7,229 nt of DNA. Source: Bacillota bacterium (GTDB lineage: Bacteria > Bacillota > Clostridia > Lachnospirales > Lachnospiraceae). Below, in pieces: positions 1 through 5,829 of the stretch. The stretch's first letter is position 1. Every line of letters starts with the position of its first letter. Below the pieces are notes generated by a model that saw only the letters and a program-made list of their open reading frames with translations, ran no database searches and had not been told where the DNA came from. Location of the stretch: positions 1 to 7,229 of the forward strand of contig JAEWHU010000201.1 of NCBI GenBank assembly GCA_023387635.1. The letters are read 5' to 3'. Position numbers and translations under genes: made by a program.

Positions 1-23
1 ATTGACAGCAGAAAGGGTGTACA

Positions 24-383
24 ATGGAACTAGTAGATCTGTTTATAAATATCTTGGTATTTGTTGGTATGAGTTTATTCATGGGTGTGGTTTGCATTAA
101 TATGCCGAACTCAAAAGGTGACAATAGAAATTCAGGTGCAGGGTATAGAACAAAGCGCTCTATGATATCTATCGAATGTTGGAATATAGGTAATAGATTA
201 TTTGGGTATTGCTCAATTTTTATTGCTGTTGTTGAAGGTATTGCAATCTATGTAGAAAATAAAATATTGGTTAAACAGAATATTATATTAAGTGTGAATG
301 TAATTTTCATAAACTTGTTTATCTTACTAATTGGAGTATTGGTAGGATATATTATTACAGAGAATAGAATAAAACATTTATAA
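24..383 (+). CDS. SdpI-family small membrane protein (immunity-like)
   Basis: The 119-residue product looks like the C-terminal SdpI domain. After a hydrophobic helix at about residues 5-25 comes the family signature: GYRTKRSM at 40-47, W53, and the N57-R58 pair, matching the usual pattern of G-R-T followed by a tryptophan and an N-R pair. Two further hydrophobic segments follow at about 60-77 and 85-110, giving three predicted membrane helices. B. subtilis SdpI, known as the membrane immunity protein against the SdpC toxin and as a sequestering partner of the repressor SdpR, is about 200 residues with an extra N-terminal DUF1648 half. This protein carries only the SdpI domain, a common short form. 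An AAAGGGTG ribosome binding site lies just before the ATG. No toxin or sdpR gene is visible, although an upstream partner could lie outside the window. Family membership is fairly secure; an immunity role is only inferred from the family. Confidence 0.8.
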   Translation: MELVDLFINILVFVGMSLFMGVVCINMPNSKGDNRNSGAGYRTKRSMISIECWNIGNRLFGYCSIFIAVVEGIAIYVENKILVKQNIILSVNVIFINLFILLIGVLVGYIITENRIKHL

Positions 384-482
384 AAAAGGGTAGGCATCCA
401 TAGCGGAGTCTAGTAATGGTTTTTATTCTGAAAACTTAGTTCATGGGAAGCTTAATATAAATTTAAGTTAGGGGGAATATAG
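384..482 (+). other. Intergenic spacer with weak AT-rich hairpin before the DUF2007-like gene
   Basis: This 99-nt gap separates the SdpI-like gene from the next gene. It contains an imperfect AT-rich inverted repeat (AGCTTAA at 449-455 and TTAAGTT at 463-469, with one G-U pair) directly upstream of the GGGGG ribosome binding site at 471-475. I see no clear -35/-10 pair and no T-tract terminator. The two flanking genes may therefore be co-transcribed, but this is not established. Confidence 0.3.
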
Positions 483-848
483 ATGTCAAACAATCCAGTG
501 AAATTGAAATCAGTTGCAAATAATGTAGAAGCAGAACTTATAATTAATTTACTCCATAATAGTAATATTGAGTGTATAAAAAAGAGCAAAGAATCAGGTG
601 ACTATATGAATATTTATATGGGATATTCCATATTTGGAGAAGATATTTATGTAAATGAAGACGATTATGAAGCTGCTATCGAAGTGCTAAATAGCTTGCC
701 GAATAATGAAGAATTAATAAATGATGAAGATAACAACGTAAATGCTCATATACCTTTTTATAGAAATTCTAGAATAGTGGCAAGAATTATTATTATAACA
801 ATGTTAGGGGCTATGATTGTATCTACTATAGTAAATATAGTTTATTAA
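483..848 (+). CDS. DUF2007-like domain protein with C-terminal membrane anchor
   Basis: The 121-residue product has two parts. Residues about 6-74 resemble the DUF2007 'putative signal transducing protein' fold. They begin with a 'VKLKSVANNVEAELI' strand-helix start, in which a short beta strand leads to a helix that typically reads 'xxExxxIxxxLxxxGI', continue with a central strand 'GEDIYVNEDDYEAA', and end in the 'A-x-x-x-L-x-x' helix usual in the family. An acidic linker rich in N, D and E (about 73-87) leads to a single hydrophobic helix at about 100-121, which ends the protein. The soluble domain is therefore probably tethered to the inner face of the membrane. The family has no well-established biochemical function. 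The stop codon is only 17 nt before the next gene, so the two are probably translated from one mRNA. The ATG is preceded by GGGGG at 471-475. Confidence 0.7.
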   Translation: MSNNPVKLKSVANNVEAELIINLLHNSNIECIKKSKESGDYMNIYMGYSIFGEDIYVNEDDYEAAIEVLNSLPNNEELINDEDNNVNAHIPFYRNSRIVARIIIITMLGAMIVSTIVNIVY

Positions 849-865
849 AAAAGGAGAAATTAAAT

Positions 866-1486
866 ATGCAAGAAAAGCAAAGTAAAAAAGAATTAAACAT
901 AAAAAAACGAATAGAGAATTATGAGGAACAAAGAACTAATATGCTTAAATTGGGATATACGGAACACATTGGAACTATATCAATATTAAAAGCTAATTTA
1001 ATGGTATTTGTGACAGCAGGACCCTTTGCCCTTTTAGCAATTATTATTTACATAGCTGTATGGAAAGAATTCAATAGTTACAATGGTATTAGTGAAACTT
1101 TTTATTTACTAGCAGCATTCTTAATATGTATACCTATACACGAAGCTATTCATGGTTTTACATGGAATTTGTTTTGTAAGAACAAGTGGAAAAGCATACA
1201 ATTCGGGGTGTTTTGGAAATCCCTTACGCCATACTGCTATTGCGTTGAACCCCTTAGATTTGGAAGTTATATGGCAGGATGTCTTATGCCTTTTGTAGTA
1301 TTGGGAATCGGTCTTTCAGCATTAGCTATAGTAAGTCACAATAATATTTTACTTATTATTGGCGTATTAAATATCTTATCGGCTGGCGGTGATACAACAA
1401 TTTCATGTATGCTTTTTAAGTATCGTAAATGCGTAATACTGGATCACCCTACAGAGTGTGGTTTTGTTGCATTTCGTAATATTTAG
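866..1486 (+). CDS. DUF3267-family membrane zinc metallopeptidase (putative zincin)
   Basis: The 206-residue product carries an HExxH zinc-peptidase motif, HEAIH at residues 92-96, at the end of a hydrophobic segment. A conserved 'N..SAGGD' stretch sits at about 169-176, where D176 is the likely third metal ligand by analogy with DUF3267 and site-2-protease-like families. Predicted membrane segments are about 45-66, 79-91, 138-156 and 160-175; residues 1-40 are charged and probably cytoplasmic. A 'PYCYCVEPLRFGSYMAG' segment at 122-138 lies where members of this family place a strand-loop near the active site. Substrates for this family are not established. The ribosome binding site AAAAGGAG lies at about 849-856 and the gene follows the DUF2007-like gene by 17 nt. 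That spacing, together with the upstream SdpI-like gene, suggests a small membrane module. Family assignment is good; catalytic activity is inferred from the motif. Confidence 0.82.
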   Translation: MQEKQSKKELNIKKRIENYEEQRTNMLKLGYTEHIGTISILKANLMVFVTAGPFALLAIIIYIAVWKEFNSYNGISETFYLLAAFLICIPIHEAIHGFTWNLFCKNKWKSIQFGVFWKSLTPYCYCVEPLRFGSYMAGCLMPFVVLGIGLSALAIVSHNNILLIIGVLNILSAGGDTTISCMLFKYRKCVILDHPTECGFVAFRNI

Positions 1487-1537
1487 GCTTTTGTATTTTT
1501 ACTATTGAATACAGACGTATATCATAGAATACAACTT

Positions 1538-1567
1538 TTAAGGGAAGCCAACAATGGCTTCCCTTAA
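1538..1567 (+). terminator. Probable rho-independent terminator after the DUF3267 gene
   Basis: A perfect 12-bp inverted repeat has left arm TTAAGGGAAGCC (1538-1549), a 6-nt loop, and right arm GGCTTCCCTTAA (1556-1567). It starts 52 nt after the DUF3267 stop codon. The sequence after it is T-rich only in patches, not a clean T-tract, so termination is likely but not certain. Confidence 0.65.
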
Positions 1568-1601
1568 TTCACATTTAATGAAAACATTATGGTTAGCTTG
1601 A

Positions 1602-1618
1602 TTGACAAAAAAGGTCAA
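1602..1618. promoter_or_regulatory. Inverted repeat TTGAC-N7-GTCAA, possible operator
   Basis: TTGAC at 1602-1606 is mirrored by GTCAA at 1614-1618. The repeat lies just upstream of the promoter-like elements at 1626-1654, where a regulator's operator could sit. A repeat this short could also arise by chance in AT-rich DNA, and no regulator gene is seen nearby. Confidence 0.3.
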
Positions 1619-1625
1619 AAAGTAA

Positions 1626-1654
1626 GGGACAAAAATTACATTACATGGTAAAAT
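1626..1654 (+). promoter_or_regulatory. Candidate sigma-A-type promoter
   Basis: A -35-like GGGACA (1626-1631, 4 of 6 consensus bases) is followed after exactly 17 nt by a -10-like TAAAAT (1649-1654, 5 of 6). Spacing is ideal. It would transcribe the small ORF at 1734 and possibly read on to the aldo/keto reductase at 2037. Confidence 0.45.
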
Positions 1655-1733
1655 ATAGAAAGTATTAATAAATGTTGGGAGAAAATTATAAGTTCTTGGA
1701 GCTTATTATCATATGTGTAATGTAGAGGAACGC

Positions 1734-1901
1734 ATGGATGGCATTAGAGAAAGCTTAAGAGTATTAATAAAAGATGGAATATATGTAATGTCGTATATAA
1801 ATCGTTATGCAAATTATATGAGTCACTGCAATGAAATGGAAAATGATTATGGATTCTTTGAAAGATATATGGAAAATGGCCATATTGATAACTACTTGTG
1901 A
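1734..1901 (+). CDS. Doubtful small ORF, hypothetical protein
   Basis: An open frame runs from the upstream ATG at 1713 to TGA at 1899-1901 (62 codons). I prefer the second in-frame ATG at 1734 (55 codons), because AGAGG at 1724-1728 sits 5 nt before it, while the 1713 start has only a GGAG at a long distance (11 nt). The predicted peptide is hydrophilic and rich in tyrosine, methionine, asparagine and glutamate, with no signal peptide, membrane helix or motif that I recognise. Codon choice (AT-ending, with few rare codons) is compatible with translation, and a plausible promoter lies about 80 nt upstream. It may instead be the remnant of a longer gene: the +1-shifted frame stays open from 1822 to 1959. 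No function is proposed. Confidence 0.35.
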   Translation: MDGIRESLRVLIKDGIYVMSYINRYANYMSHCNEMENDYGFFERYMENGHIDNYL

Positions 1902-1993
1902 AGTAAGAAGTATTTTGGGGTATAGTGAGCATGGGCTTTATATAGGAAAGAAAATGGGTTAGATACGTTTCATACCAATCATTTATAACAGTT

Positions 1994-2024
1994 AACACAC
2001 AATTATTTCAAAATTTCGTGTGTT
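1994..2024 (+). promoter_or_regulatory. Inverted repeat next to the reductase ribosome binding site
   Basis: Perfect 7-base arms AACACAC (1994-2000) and GTGTGTT (2018-2024) enclose 17 nt that can pair further (AATT 2001-2004 with AATT 2012-2015). The right arm ends one base before the ribosome binding site GGAGG at 2026-2030. It could be an operator or an RNA stem controlling access to that site; a chance occurrence is also possible. Confidence 0.35.
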
Positions 2025-2036
2025 TGGAGGAAAATA

Positions 2037-3026
2037 ATGGACTATGTGAAGTTTGGAAATACAGGTATGGATATATCACGCATTTGCCTTGGGTGCTTTA
2101 GTTTTGGAGAACCAACGAAAGCATATCGTTCATGGGCACTTGATGACGAACAGAGCCGCCAGTTAATTAAGCGAGCGCTGGAGCTGGGGATTAACTTTTT
2201 CGACACGGCAAATAGTTACGCGGGCGGTATAAGTGAAGAGATTTTAGGACGTGCACTAAAAGATTATGCAAATAGAGACGAAATTGTACTTGCAACAAAA
2301 GTAAATGGAAGAATGCACAAGGGACCTAATGGTGCTGGTCTTTCCCGCAAGGCCATTATGAGCGAAATCGACAAAAGTCTAAAACGTCTTGGTACTGATT
2401 ACGTTGACCTTTATATTATTCATAGATGGGATTATAACACCCCTATTGAAGAAACATTGTCTGCACTGCATGACGTCGTGAAAGCAGGTAAGGCACGATA
2501 TATTGGTGCTTCATCTATGTATGCATGGCAGTTTCAGAAAGCTCTATATGTTGCTGAGAAAAATGGGTGGACGAGATTTGTATCCATGCAGAACCACCTC
2601 AACCTAATTTACCGTGAAGAGGAACGAGAAATGCTACCTCTGTGCAGTGAAGAGAAAATTGCAGTAACTCCATATAGCCCATTAGCATCAGGAAGGCTGT
2701 CAAGAGACTGGTCGGAAACCACAAAACGACTTGATACCGATCATATTGCAAAGTTTAAGTATGATGCAACCGCTGATGTAGATAAATCGATAGTCGATCG
2801 GGTTGCGCAGATTGCAAAAAAACTGGGTGTCACTCGAACACAAATTGCCCTAGCATGGCTTTTACAAAAAGAATCAGTAGTGGCTCCCATAGTTGGCATG
2901 TCAAAAATCACCCACCTCGAAGACGCAGTTGCAGCTACGTTTGTTAAATTGACTCCGGAAGAGGTGGCATATTTGGAAGAACCCTATGTACCACACAGAA
3001 ACGTAGACTCAATTGACCGTGTATGA
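2037..3026 (+). CDS. Aldo/keto reductase, YajO-like
   Basis: The 329-residue product is a full-length, soluble aldo/keto reductase with the usual (alpha/beta)8 barrel layout. The catalytic tetrad is intact: D56 and Y61 in 'FFDTANSY', K88 in 'ATKV' and H129 in 'YIIHR'. Near the C terminus 'GMSKITHLEDAV' matches the adenosine-phosphate binding loop of NADPH-using members. Segments such as 'LKRLGTDYVDLY', 'GKARYIGASSMYAWQF' and 'SMQNHLNLIYREEEREMLP' are typical of the E. coli YajO-like branch. It probably reduces an aldehyde or ketone with NADPH in the cytoplasm; the natural substrate cannot be told. GGAGG (2026-2030) lies 6 nt before the ATG. Base composition stands out: 27 of 60 bases at 2161-2220 are G or C, against 19 of 60 at 3241-3300 in the next gene, and CGC, GCG and CTG codons are more frequent. 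No partner gene is adjacent, so it is probably its own transcription unit. Confidence 0.93.
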   Translation: MDYVKFGNTGMDISRICLGCFSFGEPTKAYRSWALDDEQSRQLIKRALELGINFFDTANSYAGGISEEILGRALKDYANRDEIVLATKVNGRMHKGPNGAGLSRKAIMSEIDKSLKRLGTDYVDLYIIHRWDYNTPIEETLSALHDVVKAGKARYIGASSMYAWQFQKALYVAEKNGWTRFVSMQNHLNLIYREEEREMLPLCSEEKIAVTPYSPLASGRLSRDWSETTKRLDTDHIAKFKYDATADVDKSIVDRVAQIAKKLGVTRTQIALAWLLQKESVVAPIVGMSKITHLEDAVAATFVKLTPEEVAYLEEPYVPHRNVDSIDRV

Positions 3027-3119
3027 AAGAGGCTTTTCAGAAATAATGGATTACATCTTTCATTTTAGCAGGATATTTTAAACAACACGATAGATAGGAA
3101 TTCTAAAAGGAGTAAATGA

Positions 3120-3986
3120 ATGAAAAAAGTAATTATACGTAGGCCATATCGTTATTTGGTAGATTTTGAAAAGGTATATCAGTTTATGGTAAGAAATTAT
3201 TCATTAGATTGTGCAACGGGAGAAAAAGCTCCATTTTTTGAGTATGCACAAACACTTATTGACTTTGATCGTGAACATACATATCTTTTTTCAATTTGGG
3301 AAGAAGAAGGAGAGATTGTAGCGTTTTGTTATTATGAGATGAGTCCTTACCAAGTTTCTTGTAGTTTTAAGAAGGAATATGAACACTTAGCAACTGATGT
3401 AGTTCTATATGCAGAGCAACATATGGGAAATGAAGAGGGAAAAGTTTCATTTAATATTTATAATACACAAGAGTTACTTGTAGATGAATTAAAAAAGAAA
3501 CAGTATATTAAAGCGAGTAAAAAAACTGCTTTAATATATGATTTGAGTAAACCTTTAGAATATTCTTTGCCTGAGGGATTTAGTTTGTTAAAACCAAATG
3601 AAATTGATTATAAAAAATTGGTTCAGATGATATGGAGAAATTTTGGCGCAGAGGATTGGGAAAACAAGGATGCTACAGGAGCATATATACAGCAAGCCTC
3701 CCCGCATCAGACGAAATATTTAGATGTAATAATTAGTGCCCCTAATGGTGACTATGCATGTTTTGCTGGCATGTGGTTTGTAGCTGAAAATAATCTTGCT
3801 TATCTTGAACCATTATGTACTGCACCAGAATATCGTAACATGGGACTTGCATCTGCTGCTCTATCTATATTAAGTAAAAGAACAAAAATATTAGGTGCAA
3901 AACATATGACTGGTGGAGTTAATAATTTTTATTCTCAATTGGGATATGAAATTGTTAGTTACAATGAAATATGGGAAAAAGAATAA
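3120..3986 (+). CDS. Two-lobed GNAT-family acetyltransferase
   Basis: The 288-residue product is about twice the size of a single GNAT domain. The C-terminal half (about 150-288) is a recognisable GNAT: the strand 'LAYLEPLCTAPEYR' leads into the acetyl-CoA pyrophosphate loop 'YRNMGLAS' (R239, G242, A244, matching R-x-x-G-x-A), then a helix, and 'NNFYSQLGYEIV', the usual aromatic-rich end of the fold. The N-terminal half (about 1-145) has a GNAT-like strand order ('YLFSIWEEEGEIVAFCYYEM') but no evident acetyl-CoA loop, so it is probably a degenerate domain that helps shape the substrate pocket. The enzyme would move an acetyl group from acetyl-CoA to an amine on an unknown substrate. The ATG at 3120 follows AAAAGGAG (3105-3112). 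It is separated by 93 and 85 nt from its neighbours, so it may be transcribed alone. Confidence 0.85.
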   Translation: MKKVIIRRPYRYLVDFEKVYQFMVRNYSLDCATGEKAPFFEYAQTLIDFDREHTYLFSIWEEEGEIVAFCYYEMSPYQVSCSFKKEYEHLATDVVLYAEQHMGNEEGKVSFNIYNTQELLVDELKKKQYIKASKKTALIYDLSKPLEYSLPEGFSLLKPNEIDYKKLVQMIWRNFGAEDWENKDATGAYIQQASPHQTKYLDVIISAPNGDYACFAGMWFVAENNLAYLEPLCTAPEYRNMGLASAALSILSKRTKILGAKHMTGGVNNFYSQLGYEIVSYNEIWEKE

Positions 3987-4025
3987 AATAATTATAAGGT
4001 TAATATTACTTACTATCATTAAAAC

Positions 4026-4038
4026 CCAAGTAACTTGG
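4026..4038. promoter_or_regulatory. Short palindrome CCAAGT-A-ACTTGG upstream of membrane protein gene
   Basis: A perfect 6+6 palindrome with one central base lies 33 nt before the GTG start at 4072 and directly abuts TATAAA (4039-4044), which resembles a -10 element. An operator overlapping a promoter would look like this, but no good -35 box is found at the right distance. As an RNA hairpin it has a short stem and no T-tract, so a terminator is unlikely. Confidence 0.3.
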
Positions 4039-4071
4039 TATAAAAACGTATAACTAAAGGAGGACATCAAC

Positions 4072-5028
4072 GTGAATGACAATAAAAAAATCAATACAAT
4101 AATCGTTCTTTTAGTCATGATTATTTTACTACTAGTAGTTCAAAACTATAACTATAAAAACAGATATGAATCGTTACAATCTAGCATAACAGCTTTTCAA
4201 AGTAATATTGATAATACAGCAAATGAATTGAATAGCAATATAACAAGCTACATAGATTTTGCATTGAACCAATCACTAAGCTCAATTGATTCATATACCA
4301 TTTCCTATGATGGGATAGACGTAAATAATAAAACTGTAAATGTACACTTGAATTTTAGGTTAAAAGAAACAGCTTCTAACACAGAGATTCAAGTTCATGC
4401 CATACCAATCGAAGAAACTGCTCCAGAAAAGAATAGTTTTCATTCAGTAACTAGTAACGGTATCGATTATACAAGTGACTTTACTTTATCGTATTTAGCA
4501 AATTATAATTTTGATATCTATGAAACCGATGGGCAAGGATATCAAAAGAAGTTGAATTCAGAAATAATTGAAAAACACATTAAAAGTGATTTTGATAATC
4601 GCACAAGGTCATTATCAAGTGGAACTAGCGTCAGTAATGAAGGCATTCAGGTTGATTTTGAACTGGTAAATCAAACATTTGGTGAAGAGGGTTTTAAAAT
4701 AAAAACAATAGAATTAATTCTTCTGATGGATAGTGAAGAAATGTACCGAGATGACATAACAGACCGGAACATAGTAAATTCAGCAGAATTACAACAATAT
4801 AATCTAAGTGTAGCATCCGGTGATATCCAAGGGATAGAGGCTGCCACATATGATGCTGAATTTGGTGAAATCCAGATTGATGAGGAAGGTGTGGAATATG
4901 GTAATTATGTAACATATATTACTCATGAAGCAATTCTTGGAAAAATCATAAAAGACAATTCTTTACCACAGTATGAAATTAGAGTAGAAGTGACTTATGT
5001 AAATGGAGAGATTATGAGAATTATGTAA
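4072..5028 (+). CDS. Membrane-anchored extracytoplasmic protein of unknown family
   Basis: The 318-residue product starts with a short basic stretch (K5, K6), then one hydrophobic helix at about 9-23, with no signal-peptidase or lipobox site that I can see. It is therefore probably anchored by its N terminus with the rest outside the membrane. Residues 30-65 are polar and likely helical, possibly coiled-coil. The remainder has alternating-strand character ('NVHLNFRL', 'FTLSYLANYNFDIYE', 'EIRVEVTYVNGE'), suggesting one or two beta-rich domains. It contains no cysteine and no tryptophan. I do not recognise the family. GTG at 4072 is chosen because AAAGGAGG (4056-4063) lies 8 nt before it; the overlapping ATG at 4076 is out of frame. 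The gene ends 16 nt before the CPBP protease start, so the two are probably one operon and may act together at the membrane. Confidence 0.75.
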   Translation: MNDNKKINTIIVLLVMIILLLVVQNYNYKNRYESLQSSITAFQSNIDNTANELNSNITSYIDFALNQSLSSIDSYTISYDGIDVNNKTVNVHLNFRLKETASNTEIQVHAIPIEETAPEKNSFHSVTSNGIDYTSDFTLSYLANYNFDIYETDGQGYQKKLNSEIIEKHIKSDFDNRTRSLSSGTSVSNEGIQVDFELVNQTFGEEGFKIKTIELILLMDSEEMYRDDITDRNIVNSAELQQYNLSVASGDIQGIEAATYDAEFGEIQIDEEGVEYGNYVTYITHEAILGKIIKDNSLPQYEIRVEVTYVNGEIMRIM

Positions 5029-5044
5029 GAGAAGAGGCGTGGCT

Positions 5045-5767
5045 ATGGTAATAGGTATTATATTTGTTTTATTTGTAATTATTTTTACTAAAATATTTCA
5101 TTTCGATTCACCAAGTTATCAAATTAGGAATGTAAAGAGTTCAGCATATCAGAGTTTAATATTAATAGCTATAGAATTAATTATTGGATTGGTTTATGTG
5201 TTTATCATAGGAAAATTCTTTAAAAACGTATCAGAATCATTAATATTTTTATTACAGTCATTTTTTTATTTTCTACTTACTATTATTGTTATGTTAGTAG
5301 CATTACATAATAAAGAAAATTTTCAAAGTATTGGTATTACTAAAGTAAATTTGATTAAATCATGTGTTTTAGGAATTCTTCTGGGAATTATTTTTCTTGT
5401 TGTATATCAGAGTAATTCCAAAACCAATAAAGTTATAAATATTATATCTATTGTAAGTTTGATATCTTTCATAAAGTTCTTTATTGTTGGATTTGCAGAA
5501 GAAATTATATTTAGAGGCTATCTACAAACAAGATTAATTGCTTGGCAAGGTACAATCAAAGGATGTCTACTTACAGCAATGATATTTTCATTTTTTCATT
5601 TACCTCAGAGATTATTATTTGAAAATATGAATTTGCAAAGTGCATTAATGAGTTGTATTTCATTAATCCCTAGTAGTTTATTTTTAGGATATATTATGAT
5701 AAAAACTGAAAATATTACTGCAGTGTCTATATTTCATACATTTATAAATTGGACACCCACAATATGA
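5045..5767 (+). CDS. CPBP-family intramembrane metalloprotease
   Basis: The product (240 residues from ATG 5045) is a polytopic membrane protein with the three CPBP (CAAX prenyl protease 2/Abi, Rce1-type) motifs. These are E152-E153-x-x-x-R157 ('AEEIIFRGYL'), F181-x-x-x-H185 ('FSFFHLP') and H231-x-x-x-N235 ('FHTFINW'). The glutamates and histidines form the presumed active site. Hydrophobic segments before the first motif number about four. In bacteria such proteins are linked to bacteriocin maturation or immunity, stress proteolysis and regulation; nothing here tells which. ATG 5045 is preferred over the in-frame GTG at 5039 because AGAGG at 5033-5037 lies 7 nt before the ATG but only 1 nt before the GTG. 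The protein stops only six residues after N235, a rather short tail. It follows the anchored protein by 16 nt, a likely operon. Confidence 0.85.
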   Translation: MVIGIIFVLFVIIFTKIFHFDSPSYQIRNVKSSAYQSLILIAIELIIGLVYVFIIGKFFKNVSESLIFLLQSFFYFLLTIIVMLVALHNKENFQSIGITKVNLIKSCVLGILLGIIFLVVYQSNSKTNKVINIISIVSLISFIKFFIVGFAEEIIFRGYLQTRLIAWQGTIKGCLLTAMIFSFFHLPQRLLFENMNLQSALMSCISLIPSSLFLGYIMIKTENITAVSIFHTFINWTPTI

Positions 5768-5779
5768 AATTCATTCAAA

Positions 5780-5806
5780 TTAAGAGTTTCGCAGATCCTA
5801 TATAAT
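5780..5806 (+). promoter_or_regulatory. Candidate promoter for the acetyltransferase-methyltransferase pair
   Basis: A perfect -10 hexamer TATAAT (5801-5806) lies 24 nt before the ATG at 5830. The best -35 candidate is TTAAGA (5780-5785, 4 of 6 bases), with a short 15-nt spacer. The -10 is convincing, the -35 is not. A start here would leave a short leader with the GAGG site at 5820-5823. Confidence 0.4.
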
Positions 5807-5829
5807 TAATTGAATAAATGAGGTGAATC

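Larger units (their letters stand above)
1568..2036. other. Gene-poor 469-nt region between DUF3267 gene and aldo/keto reductase
   Basis: No gene with a recognisable family lies here. What can be seen is an inverted repeat (1602-1618), a candidate promoter (1626-1654), a doubtful short ORF (1734-1901) and an inverted repeat touching the reductase ribosome binding site (1994-2024). Between 1902 and 1990 I see no further structure I can support. The region may hold a degraded gene, a small protein gene or a long 5' leader. Confidence 0.5.

Noticed and set aside
1822..1959. Shifted open frame continuing past the end of the small ORF
   Set aside because: It reads past 1901 to a stop near 1957-1959 with some protein-like residues, but it has no ribosome binding site and no known motif. 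It is kept only as a hint of possible decay.
1744..1998. Open frame of 84 codons on the minus strand
   Set aside because: It overlaps the small + strand ORF and has no ribosome binding site or recognisable motif. Its composition (runs of H, S, Y, L) is what antisense AT-rich DNA gives.
3024..3039. Small hairpin TGAAAG/TTTTCA at the reductase stop codon
   Set aside because: The stem is six pairs including a G-U, it overlaps the stop codon, and no T-tract follows, so it is not a credible terminator.
3891..4118. Open frame on the minus strand with hydrophobic character
   Set aside because: It is antisense to the end of one good gene and the start of another. Its hydrophobicity mirrors A-rich codons on the + strand.
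4694..4915. Open frame of 73 codons on the minus strand
   Set aside because: It lies wholly inside the anchored protein gene, is antisense, and has no recognisable family or start signal.
5039..5044. Earlier in-frame GTG start for the CPBP protease
   Set aside because: The AGAGG ribosome binding site is only 1 nt from this GTG but 7 nt from the ATG at 5045, so the ATG is preferred.
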